In this document: piece by piece, positions 33,201 through 37,592 of the stretch
Layout: every line of letters begins with the position of its first letter
How positions within the stretch are numbered: the stretch's first letter is position 1
Source: Ovis canadensis
Taxonomy: Eukaryota; Chordata; Mammalia; Artiodactyla; Bovidae
DNA length: 64,000 nt
Assembly: GCF_042477335.2 (NCBI RefSeq)
Contig: NC_091251.1
Span: 31,450,501 to 31,514,500 of the forward strand
Direction of reading: 5' to 3'
Notes under the pieces: model-generated
What the model was told of the DNA's origin: nothing
Databases searched by the model: none
Seen by the model: only the letters and a program-made list of their open reading frames with translations
Translations under genes and position numbers: made by a program

Positions 33201-35729
33201 GGGACTGCTCTCTAGTTGTGGTACAGAGGCTTCGCGTTGTGGTGGCTTCTGCTATTGCGGAGAATGGGCTCTGGGCATCTGGGCTTCATTAGTGGCTGCC
33301 CATAGGCTCCGTTGCCCCACGGCATATGGAATCTTCCTGGACTAGGGATTAAACCTGTGTTGCCTGCATTGGCAGGTGAATTCTTAACCACTGGACCCCC
33401 AGGGAAGCCCAGGTACTTCTTGATTACAGAGGAAGCTCCATCCTCTTCCTTGATGTCCCCATCCTCCTTCCCTTCCTACATTAGTAAACAGCTGGGGATT
33501 AATCAAAACTTCACAGGTTGGTGATAACAGGTGGTGACAGATTCGTGCCCTGCCGCCCAGGTGAACAGCAGCACAGCGGCCAAGGCTGACTTCATGCCAA
33601 ACTTACCCTTGCTTAAAAGAGGGCTGCAGAATTGGGCGGAATTATTTTCACTTCTCAGGAAAGAAAAAAGGGAATTATTTTCTGGTGTCTGGACTCAGAC
33701 CCTGGATACCAAAGTGGAATGCTTCATGGGTCTCAACACCACGGGCTTTCCGTAGGTAGTCACGGCAATGAAGTAATTATGTAAAGAGATAAAATACCTT
33801 CAAAAATCAAGGGGGAAACAGGCTAGTTAGCAGAATCACTGAATGGCTGCACAGAAAAGCCCTTTAAGGAGCCTACAATGTGTTCTCGTTACCTTACAGT
33901 GGCAAAGCAGGCCCAGAAAGGAGACCCGACTTGTCCCAGGTCATAGCAAAATAGGAACTTCTGACAAGTGAGGCTCTTCATGCTGGTCCGATAAGTATGG
34001 TATGTGGCATTCAAGGGCCAAAGCCACAACTTAACCAGGTTAAGGACTAGGAGGGGCCACCCAAACAGGCATGCGGAAGAACTTCAGGAAGTCTGGCTGG
34101 CAGAGCCCATCTCGAGTACTGCTGACCTCACCCTCAGGGATCTTAGGTGGATGGATTGGCACACAGATCCTCTTGGTCTACACTAAAGCTCCAAGGATCC
34201 CGCTAAGCTCAGAAACATCAAAGCAATCAGTAACATCAAGGCCTGGATAGGACCTGGATTGACCCCCCTACGCTATTCAGAAAATTCTCCCAAAGGCAAG
34301 TCAGGAATGAGAACTTTGGTTTGGCCCCTGCAGAAATGCACCTGGAAGCTCAGTAGCAGCTTCTGTCAGCTTTGTGCTCTATATCTGCCCATTTGTCCCA
34401 GAGATGTTCACTGCTTAACTGGTCCTATAGAACCACAACCTCAGACCCGAGTGTCTGTCTGTGCGATCAGAAGACTACAGAAGGAGAAAACCCTCCTTCT
34501 CACTGCAGAATGGGGGTGGGGATGGGTGATATACACCCTCTACTCTCTCCCTGAAGCCCCATAAGTCTTTGCTGTGAAAGGAACTGGACTTCAGAGCCAG
34601 CTAGAGATGTACATTGGAGCAAAGGCATCGTGGCTTGTTAGGATTCTTTTCCCTAGGAGGCCGATTCCTGTAAGGGTGGGTGGGGCAGGCAAAGCCAACA
34701 ATGGCAAATGCCAGCAGTGTAGGACCTCACCAGCTTCTCTGAGGACAGGACAGAGGGAGCCCTTAAGCCTTCTGCCGGCTCCACGTACTTGTGTGGCTTG
34801 GGCACTGGGTCACACTACATCCACACTATCTGCCCCAGGGCTGGATGGCCAGGGGTGCCAGGCTGCCCTTCAGAGCTCTGGCTGTAGGGTTTGGGACCTG
34901 GACAAGGGCAGCAATTGAGGGCTTCAACCACTGACTCCTTCTTCCCCAAATAATCCTACCCGCAAGGGCCCAAGAGATCAGGGGGCAGAGGCCACAATTC
35001 TTGATCCCACCTGAAACGCCACCTCTCACTTGCGCTGCCTCCCTACCCCTTGACCAGCTGCAAGAACTTTCCTTCTTCCAAGAGCGACGGTGGAACAGAT
35101 CTCGAGGTTGAGAGACTGGCCCCAGCCCGCCCGACGTGGACGGGCACGACGCAGGGGTGCGGCCGAGTCGTGCTGGGACAGCTCCACGCTGCCTCCTAGG
35201 CAGCAGAGCGCCGCTACAATTGCAGACCGGGTTAGAAGAGAGGCTGAGCCTTCCGGGGGCCAGAAGGGAAAGACCAGCCCTTGGGTTGGGGGTAGCTGGG
35301 ACGGGAGGTCCATATGGCTAGGGAATGAATGAATGAGCGAATGAATGACCAGCGACGGCGGCAGAGGAGGATGGTGGTGAACCACGCGAGGTATCCCGAG
35401 GAGGGTGCCCTCCACCTCCCTGGTGCCGCCCGGACGTCCATCATCCCCGATGTTCAAACCCCTCGCAGGAAGCGCCGGCAGCCTGGCATCCCGCCCCCGC
35501 GCAACACCTCGCAGCCTGGGAGGCGCCGGCGCCCGCACGGCGCAGCTCTGGAGCGGAGCCGCATTCCGGCAGGGTGGAAAGTGCCTGCCCCCCGGGCAGA
35601 ACCCAGCAAGGCGCGGCGGGCGCCTGGTCCCTCCGGGTAGCGTCCCTTCGAGGCGGACTCCGGGCCCCAGCGGGTTGCACCCACTTACCTGCTCGCTCCG
35701 GCGGCCGCGACCGGACTCAAAGCTGTCAT
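3899..35729 (-). CDS. GRAMD2A: GRAM domain-containing protein 2A (spliced, 11 exons)
   Basis: Joining 11 exons with GT/AG borders gives 951 nt, 316 codons plus TGA. The N-terminus (about 1-65) is polar and variable. A GRAM (PH-like) domain spans about 66-178 and includes [32 protein letters not shown] and the basic stretch [14 protein letters not shown] Ser-rich linker follows ([18 protein letters not shown]), then an acidic patch (DCEEEKLEE) and one hydrophobic segment (about 274-294, [17 protein letters not shown]) with a short C-terminal tail ending VPGHR. Family knowledge: GRAMD2A is a tail-anchored ER protein whose GRAM domain binds PI(4,5)P2 and marks ER-plasma membrane contacts involved in STIM1 recruitment. 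It lacks the VASt sterol-transfer domain of GRAMD1 proteins. The human protein, as I recall it, is longer (about 354 aa), mostly because of the N-terminal exons and the linker at exon 10. The neighbour order (GRAMD2A downstream of PKM, same strand) matches human 15q23. Confidence 0.93.
4008..4889 (-). other. GRAMD2A: GRAMD2A intron 10
   Basis: Begins gtaggt at the exon 10 donor and ends ctccag. No repeat or internal exon was recognised. Confidence 0.7.
4890..4989 (-). CDS. GRAMD2A: GRAMD2A exon 10
   Basis: Encodes [20 protein letters not shown] then [14 protein letters not shown]. The donor is CT|gtaggt. I chose the acceptor 'attgcag' at 4990-4992 because it keeps the exon 9 frame (TCT G|AG ATC TCC). 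The acceptor at 5018-5020 (gccccag) would start the exon at 5017 and run into TGA in that frame. Human GRAMD2A has extra residues here. This border is the least certain of the gene. Confidence 0.75.
5225..5369 (-). CDS. GRAMD2A: GRAMD2A exon 9
   Basis: Encodes [20 protein letters not shown] to [14 protein letters not shown], the Ser-rich linker between GRAM domain and anchor. The acceptor is 'tctctgcag', the donor TCTG|gtgagt. It starts in phase 0 and ends in phase 1. Confidence 0.92.
5370..6340 (-). other. GRAMD2A: GRAMD2A intron 8
   Basis: Bounded by gtgaga and ctgcag. No recognisable repeat or RNA gene. Confidence 0.7.
6341..6403 (-). CDS. GRAMD2A: GRAMD2A exon 8
   Basis: A 63-bp, 21-codon exon encoding [20 protein letters not shown] plus L, with acceptor 'gtccccag' and donor CTG|gtgaga. 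Both borders are phase 0, so skipping it would keep the frame. The human counterpart reads PSSKKSLSVREF. Confidence 0.9.
6404..6928 (-). other. GRAMD2A: GRAMD2A intron 7
   Basis: Short GC-rich intron with gtatgg donor. Long open frames here have no protein similarity that I recognise. Confidence 0.65.
6929..7000 (-). CDS. GRAMD2A: GRAMD2A exon 7 (GRAM domain end)
   Basis: Encodes [20 protein letters not shown] then THLQ, the C-terminal helix of the GRAM/PH-like fold. Acceptor 'tattccag', donor CAG|gtatgg. Phase 0 on both sides. Confidence 0.94.
7108..7206 (-). CDS. GRAMD2A: GRAMD2A exon 6 (GRAM domain)
   Basis: 33 codons: [33 protein letters not shown]. The basic KKHK patch is in the lipid-binding part of the GRAM fold. 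Acceptor 'cctgtcag'; the donor AAG|gtcagt is a weaker variant of the consensus. Confidence 0.94.
7207..7808 (-). other. GRAMD2A: GRAMD2A intron 5
   Basis: About 600 bp, donor gtatac, acceptor ccctgtcag. Nothing else recognised. Confidence 0.65.
7809..7912 (-). CDS. GRAMD2A: GRAMD2A exon 5 (GRAM domain core)
   Basis: Encodes [20 protein letters not shown] then [14 protein letters not shown], the best conserved part of the GRAM domain. Acceptor 'gactccccag', donor AAG|gtatac. Confidence 0.95.
8104..8527 (+). mobile_element. BovB LINE 3' end, 5'-truncated
   Basis: Positions 8114-8329 still encode the C-terminal end of an RTE-clade reverse transcriptase protein: [27 protein letters not shown] and [12 protein letters not shown]. 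The DNA then runs through 'ggagttggtgatggacaggg' to the 'gtcggacacgactgagcaac' tail. BovB is known in ruminants and some reptiles. This copy has lost its 5' part, lies in GRAMD2A intron 4 against the gene's direction, and cannot move by itself. Confidence 0.88.
8977..9052 (-). CDS. GRAMD2A: GRAMD2A exon 4
   Basis: Encodes [20 protein letters not shown] then EVVLK and the first base of the next codon. This is the start of the GRAM domain. Acceptor 'tttgcag', donor AAAG|gtgagc. Confidence 0.94.
9407..9464 (-). CDS. GRAMD2A: GRAMD2A exon 3
   Basis: Encodes [19 protein letters not shown] (human: [19 protein letters not shown]). It begins with the last base of a Ser codon. Acceptor 'cctttgcag', donor GGG|gtaagc. 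Confidence 0.93.
9465..10313 (-). other. GRAMD2A: GRAMD2A intron 2
   Basis: Begins gtgagg at the exon 2 donor. No repeat or gene recognised; several long open frames are GC-driven shadows. Confidence 0.6.
10314..10397 (-). CDS. GRAMD2A: GRAMD2A exon 2
   Basis: Encodes [20 protein letters not shown] then VQRAQDT. NQQMH.KTASL is the conserved N-terminal motif of GRAMD2A; the rest differs strongly from human. Acceptor 'ttctcctcag', donor CAG|gtgagg. The frame links exon 1 (AG|C) and exon 3 (AG|C) exactly. Confidence 0.88.
11380..11458 (-). repeat. MIR fragment (old SINE)
   Basis: 'gagacaggaaactgagag' followed by 'gaccgcaaag..' and 'aggtcacacggcaag' resembles the core of a mammalian-wide MIR in reverse orientation. 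Diverged. Confidence 0.5.
11608..11813 (+). repeat. Bov-tA SINE
   Basis: tRNA-like head 'gggcttcccaggtggctcag' with B-box-like 'gagttcatccctgga', followed by the A-monomer 'aatcccatggacagagga' and the tail 'gtcggacacgactgagcacg'. Confidence 0.88.
11959..12142 (+). repeat. CHR-type SINE
   Basis: 'ggactttcctggtggtccaa' head, 'gatccctggtcagggaac' B-box region, ending in 'gacacagccaaaaatac' and an A-rich tail. Confidence 0.85.
12177..12275 (+). repeat. CHR-type SINE, short copy
   Basis: 'ggaattccctggtggtccag' head, internally deleted, ending in an A-rich tail right after the previous SINE. Confidence 0.8.
12320..12850 (-). repeat. Old L1-type LINE fragment
   Basis: AT-rich sequence with phrases typical of inverted old mammalian L1 3' regions ('aaaatgctttccagatg', 'ttttgttgcttaacatg'). 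No frame survives. The family assignment is by memory of the consensus. Confidence 0.4.
13692..13815 (+). repeat. CHR-type SINE fragment
   Basis: 'gggacgtccctggtggctca' head and 'catccctggtcagggaacta', with a truncated 3' part. Confidence 0.7.
14168..14256 (+). repeat. A-rich low-complexity tract
   Basis: Runs of A with scattered G and a GA repeat (gagagagacag). Low complexity. Confidence 0.8.
14618..14733 (+). repeat. CHR-type SINE
   Basis: 'gggatttccctggtggtcca' head, 'gatccctggtcagggaac' and a poly(A) end. Confidence 0.87.
15211..15288 (+). repeat. (CA)n microsatellite
   Basis: About 19 uninterrupted CA units, then CG-containing variants (cacgcacg) and a second CA run. A likely polymorphic marker in GRAMD2A intron 1. 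Confidence 0.97.
16211..16345 (+). repeat. CHR-type SINE
   Basis: 'ggacttcccctgttatccag' head, 'gatccctggtcagggaac', 'agtgcagccaaataaataaa' end. Confidence 0.85.
17225..17345 (-). mobile_element. MER5-like hAT DNA transposon remnant
   Basis: 'cacactagaattacctctag', 'gagctttttaaaa', 'atgcctgagccctgttctca' and 'aatcaggatctctgggg' follow the order of the MER5A/B consensus. Non-autonomous and old. The strand is not certain. Confidence 0.6.
17370..17865 (-). repeat. Old L1M-type fragment
   Basis: Inverted L1 3' features: 'ggctggaatcatatggtac', 'cttgctacaaacattcc', 'gcacttaggattggaaatgc'. No surviving frame. Confidence 0.5.
18482..18613 (+). repeat. CHR-type SINE
   Basis: 'agatttccctggtggttggg' head, 'gatccctggtcagggaac', 'aaggcagctaagtaaataaa' end. 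Confidence 0.84.
19210..19366 (+). repeat. CHR-type SINE
   Basis: 'agccttccctggtggtccag' head, 'gatacctggtcagggaact', 'agtgcagccaagtaaatatc' end. Confidence 0.85.
19860..19972 (-). repeat. MIR SINE
   Basis: 'acagataaggaaactgagac', 'agaggtaaagttccttgctc' and 'agtggagctggaattcaaac' match the inverted MIR core. Confidence 0.8.
22680..22871. mobile_element. hAT-like non-autonomous DNA transposon remnant
   Basis: The ends are imperfect inverted repeats (agcaggggttccc at the start, ggggaccactgct at the end). The inside holds 'tgaaactggtccctggcgcc' and 'aaaaaggttggggacc', wording I know from a common mammalian MITE-like repeat. Flanks ctgtagag/cttagagg may be a decayed 8-bp duplication. Confidence 0.6.
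23447..23768 (-). repeat. CHR-type SINE, long copy
   Basis: A T-run, 'tttggctgcactgggtctct', 'gctttctctagttgcagaga', 'ggtggcttcccttgttgcg' and 'accaccagggaagtccc': a nearly full-length inverted copy. Confidence 0.9.
24235..24385 (+). mobile_element. L1 ORF2 3' part, segment 1
   Basis: 'ttttcaacaaatggtgtagg' followed by 'aacaactggacatcc' and 'acaaaaactaactcaaaaat' is L1 ORF2 C-terminal sequence. It continues at 25031 after a SINE cluster flanked by the duplication aatgtcag (24378-24385 and 25031-25038). No intact frame. Confidence 0.75.
24391..24437 (+). repeat. CHR-type SINE A, 5' fragment
   Basis: 'ggactttcctagtggtccag' head cut after 'gagaatccacctcgcag' by a second SINE. Its remainder is at 24809-25030. 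Confidence 0.75.
24438..24808 (+). repeat. CHR-type SINE B nested in SINE A
   Basis: 'gggcttccctggtggctcag' head, then the long-form body ('caacaagagaagccaccacc', 'gagaagcctgcacactgtaa'). About 80 bp of unrelated sequence near 24520-24595 interrupts it. Ends in an A-rich tail. Confidence 0.75.
24809..25030 (+). repeat. CHR-type SINE A, 3' part
   Basis: Resumes with 'gattctgccttgatcctgcg', then 'caatccctggttggggaac' and 'atgcagccagataaataaat', ending in a pure T-run at the L1 border. Confidence 0.7.
25098..25271 (+). repeat. Bov-tA SINE
   Basis: 'gattcttgcctgctgttcag', 'agatcccctggagtaggaaa', 'ccactccagtatccttgcct' and a decayed tail. It lies in the L1. Confidence 0.8.
25272..26837 (+). mobile_element. 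L1 LINE 3' region, segments 2-3
   Basis: Contains 'aaagatgctcaacatcatta', 'caaggaaatacaaatcaaaa', 'tggaatactactcagccata' and 'aacatggatggacccagaga', in the order of ORF2 C-terminus and 3' UTR of L1. Frames are broken and part of the sequence seems repeated, so at least two L1 copies may be joined here. Confidence 0.85.
26838..27080 (-). repeat. Bov-tA SINE with 12-bp target-site duplication
   Basis: Inverted Bov-tA (26850-27068): 'gtcgctcagtcttgtccgac' at one end, 'ctgagccaccaggga' at the other. The duplication taagctataatg flanks it at 26838-26849 and 27069-27080, in L1 sequence. The exact duplication shows that the insertion is fairly young. Confidence 0.93.
27081..27670 (+). mobile_element. 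L1 LINE 3' end and a second L1M piece
   Basis: The first 100 bp is the L1 3' end interrupted by the SINE ('aactgaatcactttgctgta'). From about 27190 a (TTA/CCA)-rich stretch leads into another old L1 3' segment ('gtggtatatccatacagtgg'). Confidence 0.75.
27758..27970 (+). repeat. CHR-type SINE
   Basis: 'ggtttccctggcggcccagt' head, 'ccttgcacagccgaataaat' end, A/T-rich tail. Confidence 0.82.
28220..28830 (-). promoter_or_regulatory. Intronic GC-rich island, possible alternative GRAMD2A promoter
   Basis: CpG-dense sequence sits in the middle of L1 sequence, 7 kb from the main promoter. On the minus strand GAGTCAG|gtgagg at 28519/28518 is a near-perfect donor. It is preceded by an ATG at 28575 with an open frame. 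That frame (phase 0 at the donor) does not join exon 2 in frame, so such an exon would act as 5' UTR with a start in exon 2 (QQM). Promoter activity is inference. Confidence 0.35.
28985..29734 (+). mobile_element. L1 ORF2 remnant
   Basis: 'attcagcattgttctggaag' then 'gcatgaaaaagaaacaaaag' are L1 ORF2 phrases; more L1-like text follows up to the SINE. Many stops. Confidence 0.65.
29735..29900 (+). repeat. CHR-type SINE
   Basis: 'gggacttccctggctgacca' head, and the long-form tail 'caatattgtaacaaattcaa' plus 'aatggtccacatcaaaa'. Confidence 0.8.
29901..30176 (+). mobile_element. L1 ORF2 remnant
   Basis: 'ccaataaatgatattggaac' followed by 'aactgggtacttcata' is L1 ORF2 C-terminal sequence, diverged. 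Confidence 0.55.
30177..30366 (+). repeat. CHR-type SINE and a BovB/BOV-A tail
   Basis: 'ggtcttccctggtggtgagt' head to about 30305, then 'gcaaagagtcggacacgact' and 'gaactgaactgac' (30318-30366), the shared 3' end of BovB and BOV-A elements. Confidence 0.75.
30370..31502 (+). mobile_element. L1 LINE 3' region
   Basis: 'aatgtaaattggtacagtga', 'agcaatatggatggacctag' and 'gaagtaagtcagatagagaa' are L1 3' end phrases. Interrupted by the SINE at 31503. Confidence 0.8.
31503..31806 (+). repeat. CHR-type SINE, full length
   Basis: 'ggacttccctggtggtccag' head, complete long-form body ('ccacgagctacaactactga', 'agctagagaaagcctgtgag'), 'agagcagccacaaataaatc' end. Confidence 0.92.
31807..32653 (+). mobile_element. 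L1 3' end and older AT-rich LINE-like sequence
   Basis: 'acaaggacctactgtatagc' and 'cagctatactccaacataaa' complete the L1 3' end. After about 32040 the sequence is AT-rich and resembles further L1 debris, less certainly. Confidence 0.65.
32654..32839 (+). repeat. CHR-type SINE
   Basis: 'gggacttccctggcagtcca' head, 'cctggtccgggaactagatc', 'acacagccagataaataaac' end. Confidence 0.87.
33105..33411 (-). repeat. CHR-type SINE, long copy
   Basis: 'ttttggctgagccaggtctt', 'ctttctctagttgtggcaag', ending 'ctggacccccagggaagccc'. Inverted relative to the copy at 32654-32839. Confidence 0.9.
33895..33955 (-). repeat. MIR fragment
   Basis: 'ggcccagaaaggagacccga' with 'gtcccaggtcatagcaa' resembles an inverted MIR core. 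Diverged. Confidence 0.4.
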
Positions 35730-35860
35730 CGCGGAGCCTCCAGACAGCGCGGGGGACCGAGTGCCCACTCCTGCCTGCCTCGGAAGGCACGCCCCCGACC
35801 GCTCATTGGCTGCTCGCGCGGGACGGGCCCAGCCCATTGGTTGTTCCTCCCTCTCTCCAG
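35090..35860 (-). promoter_or_regulatory. GRAMD2A: GRAMD2A CpG island and promoter
   Basis: CpG-dense block around exon 1. Two CCAAT boxes on the minus strand (35805-35809 and 35836-35840, 31 bp apart) lie upstream of the ATG. This NF-Y-type spacing fits a TATA-less CpG promoter starting near 35740-35790. A short (TGAA)n run sits at 35323-35347. Confidence 0.7.
35689..35729 (-). CDS. GRAMD2A: GRAMD2A exon 1 (first coding)
   Basis: ATG at 35729 (G at -3) encodes [13 protein letters not shown] and two bases of the next codon. MTALS is identical to the human N-terminus. The donor CAG|gtaagt is consensus. The phase (AG|C AAC) matches exon 2, which decides both the start and the exon assignment. 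Confidence 0.85.
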
Positions 35861-36857
35861 ATCCAGGTGGGGCCCCACGCTCTGCTTAGATCCTACCGCT
35901 CAGTCTACGGGACTGGAAAGTCCCGGAGTCCTAGGCCTGGGTCTGCATCCTTTGCCCTTCCCAGCGAGGGCCTTGGGTACTTGCTTCAAGTTCTTCCCCT
36001 TTAGCCATTTTAGTCTCTCTGCAGCAGCCCATTCCCGCCCTCCTCCACCTCCCAACCCCAAGCTCCAGGGCGGTTTCAGTTTCTCTCCACCCCAGAGAGG
36101 TGAGGACGTGAGTAGGGAGCACCAAAGGGGATTTTGAACAGGGGTCTGCCATGATTTCATCTGTTTTCCCCAGAGCTGGGGATTTCGCAGTGTCTCCCAA
36201 AGCAGAAAGCTTCTGGAGGTTTGGAAAGGGACTGCAGATGGCCAGATTGAGTGGGAAATCACAAGCATTAGAGCTCACACTGGGGGTGTGACAATCAATC
36301 TGGTACGTGGGCCCCTTCCCTCTTAACCCCACCAGGAAAGGCTTGGTCCTTGGGAGTGGTCCGGAGACAGGGAAGGTGCAAACCGTTCCCTTCCCAACCC
36401 TCTCCTTGCTTTCTGAGCCTGCTTTTCACATAGGGAGGACGTGGAAAAACAGAAGAGGGCACAAATATTCTGGAAACAGAACCTCAACATGGACCTCTAC
36501 TGCAGGATGACCTGGGGGAAGGAGCAGGACAAGGGTCACTTCACTCCTGGTTTACCCAGAGCAGGAGGGAGGGGCCCTTGTGGCTGCCTTCTCCAATCTT
36601 TGGTCTAAAAAAGCTGTTAAAACTTCCCCAGCTGTGGGATCTTTTAGACCCCAGGGCACTGAAAAGGGGAGCCTATCTTCAAGGTAGTCAGCAACTGCTC
36701 TCCTAGCACCTTGGCACCCTGGGGGACAGGGTGGCAGCTGGCCTGAGTCTTAACAGGAGCACTTGCCAGGAGCCATGGGGCTCTTGCCATTTCACCCCAC
36801 TCAGAGGGCAGAGTTCAATCACTCCCCCCCCCATCCCCAACAGAAAAGAGAGGAAAC
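35861..36857. other. Intergenic spacer between PKM and GRAMD2A
   Basis: About 1 kb between the PKM poly(A) site and the GRAMD2A promoter. No repeat, ORF with similarity or RNA gene was recognised. Confidence 0.6.
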
Positions 36858-37485
36858 AGGTGCTTCAGCTGTTGTTTATTGACATACAGGTAGGCTCTAT
36901 AGCAACACGCCTGGAGGCAGCTGCAATAGTGGGGGAAATAGAAGATGGGGGGTGGAGTGTTTGTCTGCAGCATCAGCTGGGCGGAGTGAAGGAAGAGAAG
37001 TATACGGTGCACAAGGTGAGGGAGGCTGAGGGGGTTGGAGAAGCAAGTAAGGGCCAGGGCCAGAGTCTACTTAAACTGGAACCACTGCCCCATACCCTAA
37101 GGCCCCTACTCTTGATCCCGGGCCAGGGTTGGGAATTCTCTGGATATCCATTTTCTACAGGAACTGAATCGGGTACACAAAGGAAGGGAAGCAGGAGCTG
37201 TTGCCCTCTGGGTGAAGCTCTGGGGCCGCCAGTCCTGCCTGTATCCCTCCTTCATCCCTTGCTTGGATGCAGCCACATGAGGGGTGGTCCAGCTCTGAAC
37301 TACCCCACCCAAGCAGAGTCTTAAACCCAGCCAGGTTTCACAGAGGTGTTCATCTTCTTCCCTGGCGTCCCAGCCCACCAGTGCCACACGACAGCCCCAA
37401 GTGAGCACTACAAGGAATGCTGGCCTAATGAGTGGTTTGGGGAAGAGGGGTGGGACAGGGGCTGGAGGAGGGGCTTCGGAGACCA
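36858..37485 (-). other. PKM: PKM 3' UTR
   Basis: Runs from the TGA to about 20 nt past AATAAA. Its end 'gacatcaataaacaacag'-like wording (minus strand) resembles the conserved PKM 3' end. The exact cleavage base is not known from sequence. Confidence 0.8.
36875..36880 (-). promoter_or_regulatory. PKM: PKM poly(A) signal AATAAA
   Basis: TTTATT on the plus strand, 605 nt past the stop codon. It is followed on the minus strand by a pyrimidine-rich stretch. Confidence 0.88.
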
Positions 37486-37592
37486 TCACGGCACAGGAAC
37501 CACACGCATGGTGTTGGTGAAGCCGGAACCAGGGCGCCACCCGGTCAGCACAATGACAACGTCTCCCTTCTTGAAGAAGCCTCGGGCCTTTC
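37486..37592 (-). CDS. PKM: PKM exon 12 (last coding exon)
   Basis: Encodes [20 protein letters not shown] then [14 protein letters not shown] and TGA (37486-37488). The TGWRPGSG loop is part of the FBP site. Acceptor 'ctcttcctccag'. A BovB fragment begins only about 55 bp upstream. Confidence 0.98.

Larger units (their letters stand above)
10398..35688 (-). other. GRAMD2A: GRAMD2A intron 1 (25 kb)
   Basis: It runs from gtaagt at 35688 to the 'ctcag' before exon 2. It holds about 15 SINEs, a (CA)n tract, old L1M pieces, a hAT-like DNA transposon, an L1 block at 24.2-32.7 kb and a GC-rich island at 28.2-28.9 kb, all listed separately. The first few kb (10.4-11.6) and the parts at 15.3-16.2, 20.0-22.6 and 33.4-35.0 kb have no gene that I could support. 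Confidence 0.85.

Noticed and set aside
35026-35790. 254-codon open frame over GRAMD2A exon 1
   Set aside because: It overlaps the true exon 1 in another frame and runs through the CpG island and intron. Composition effect.
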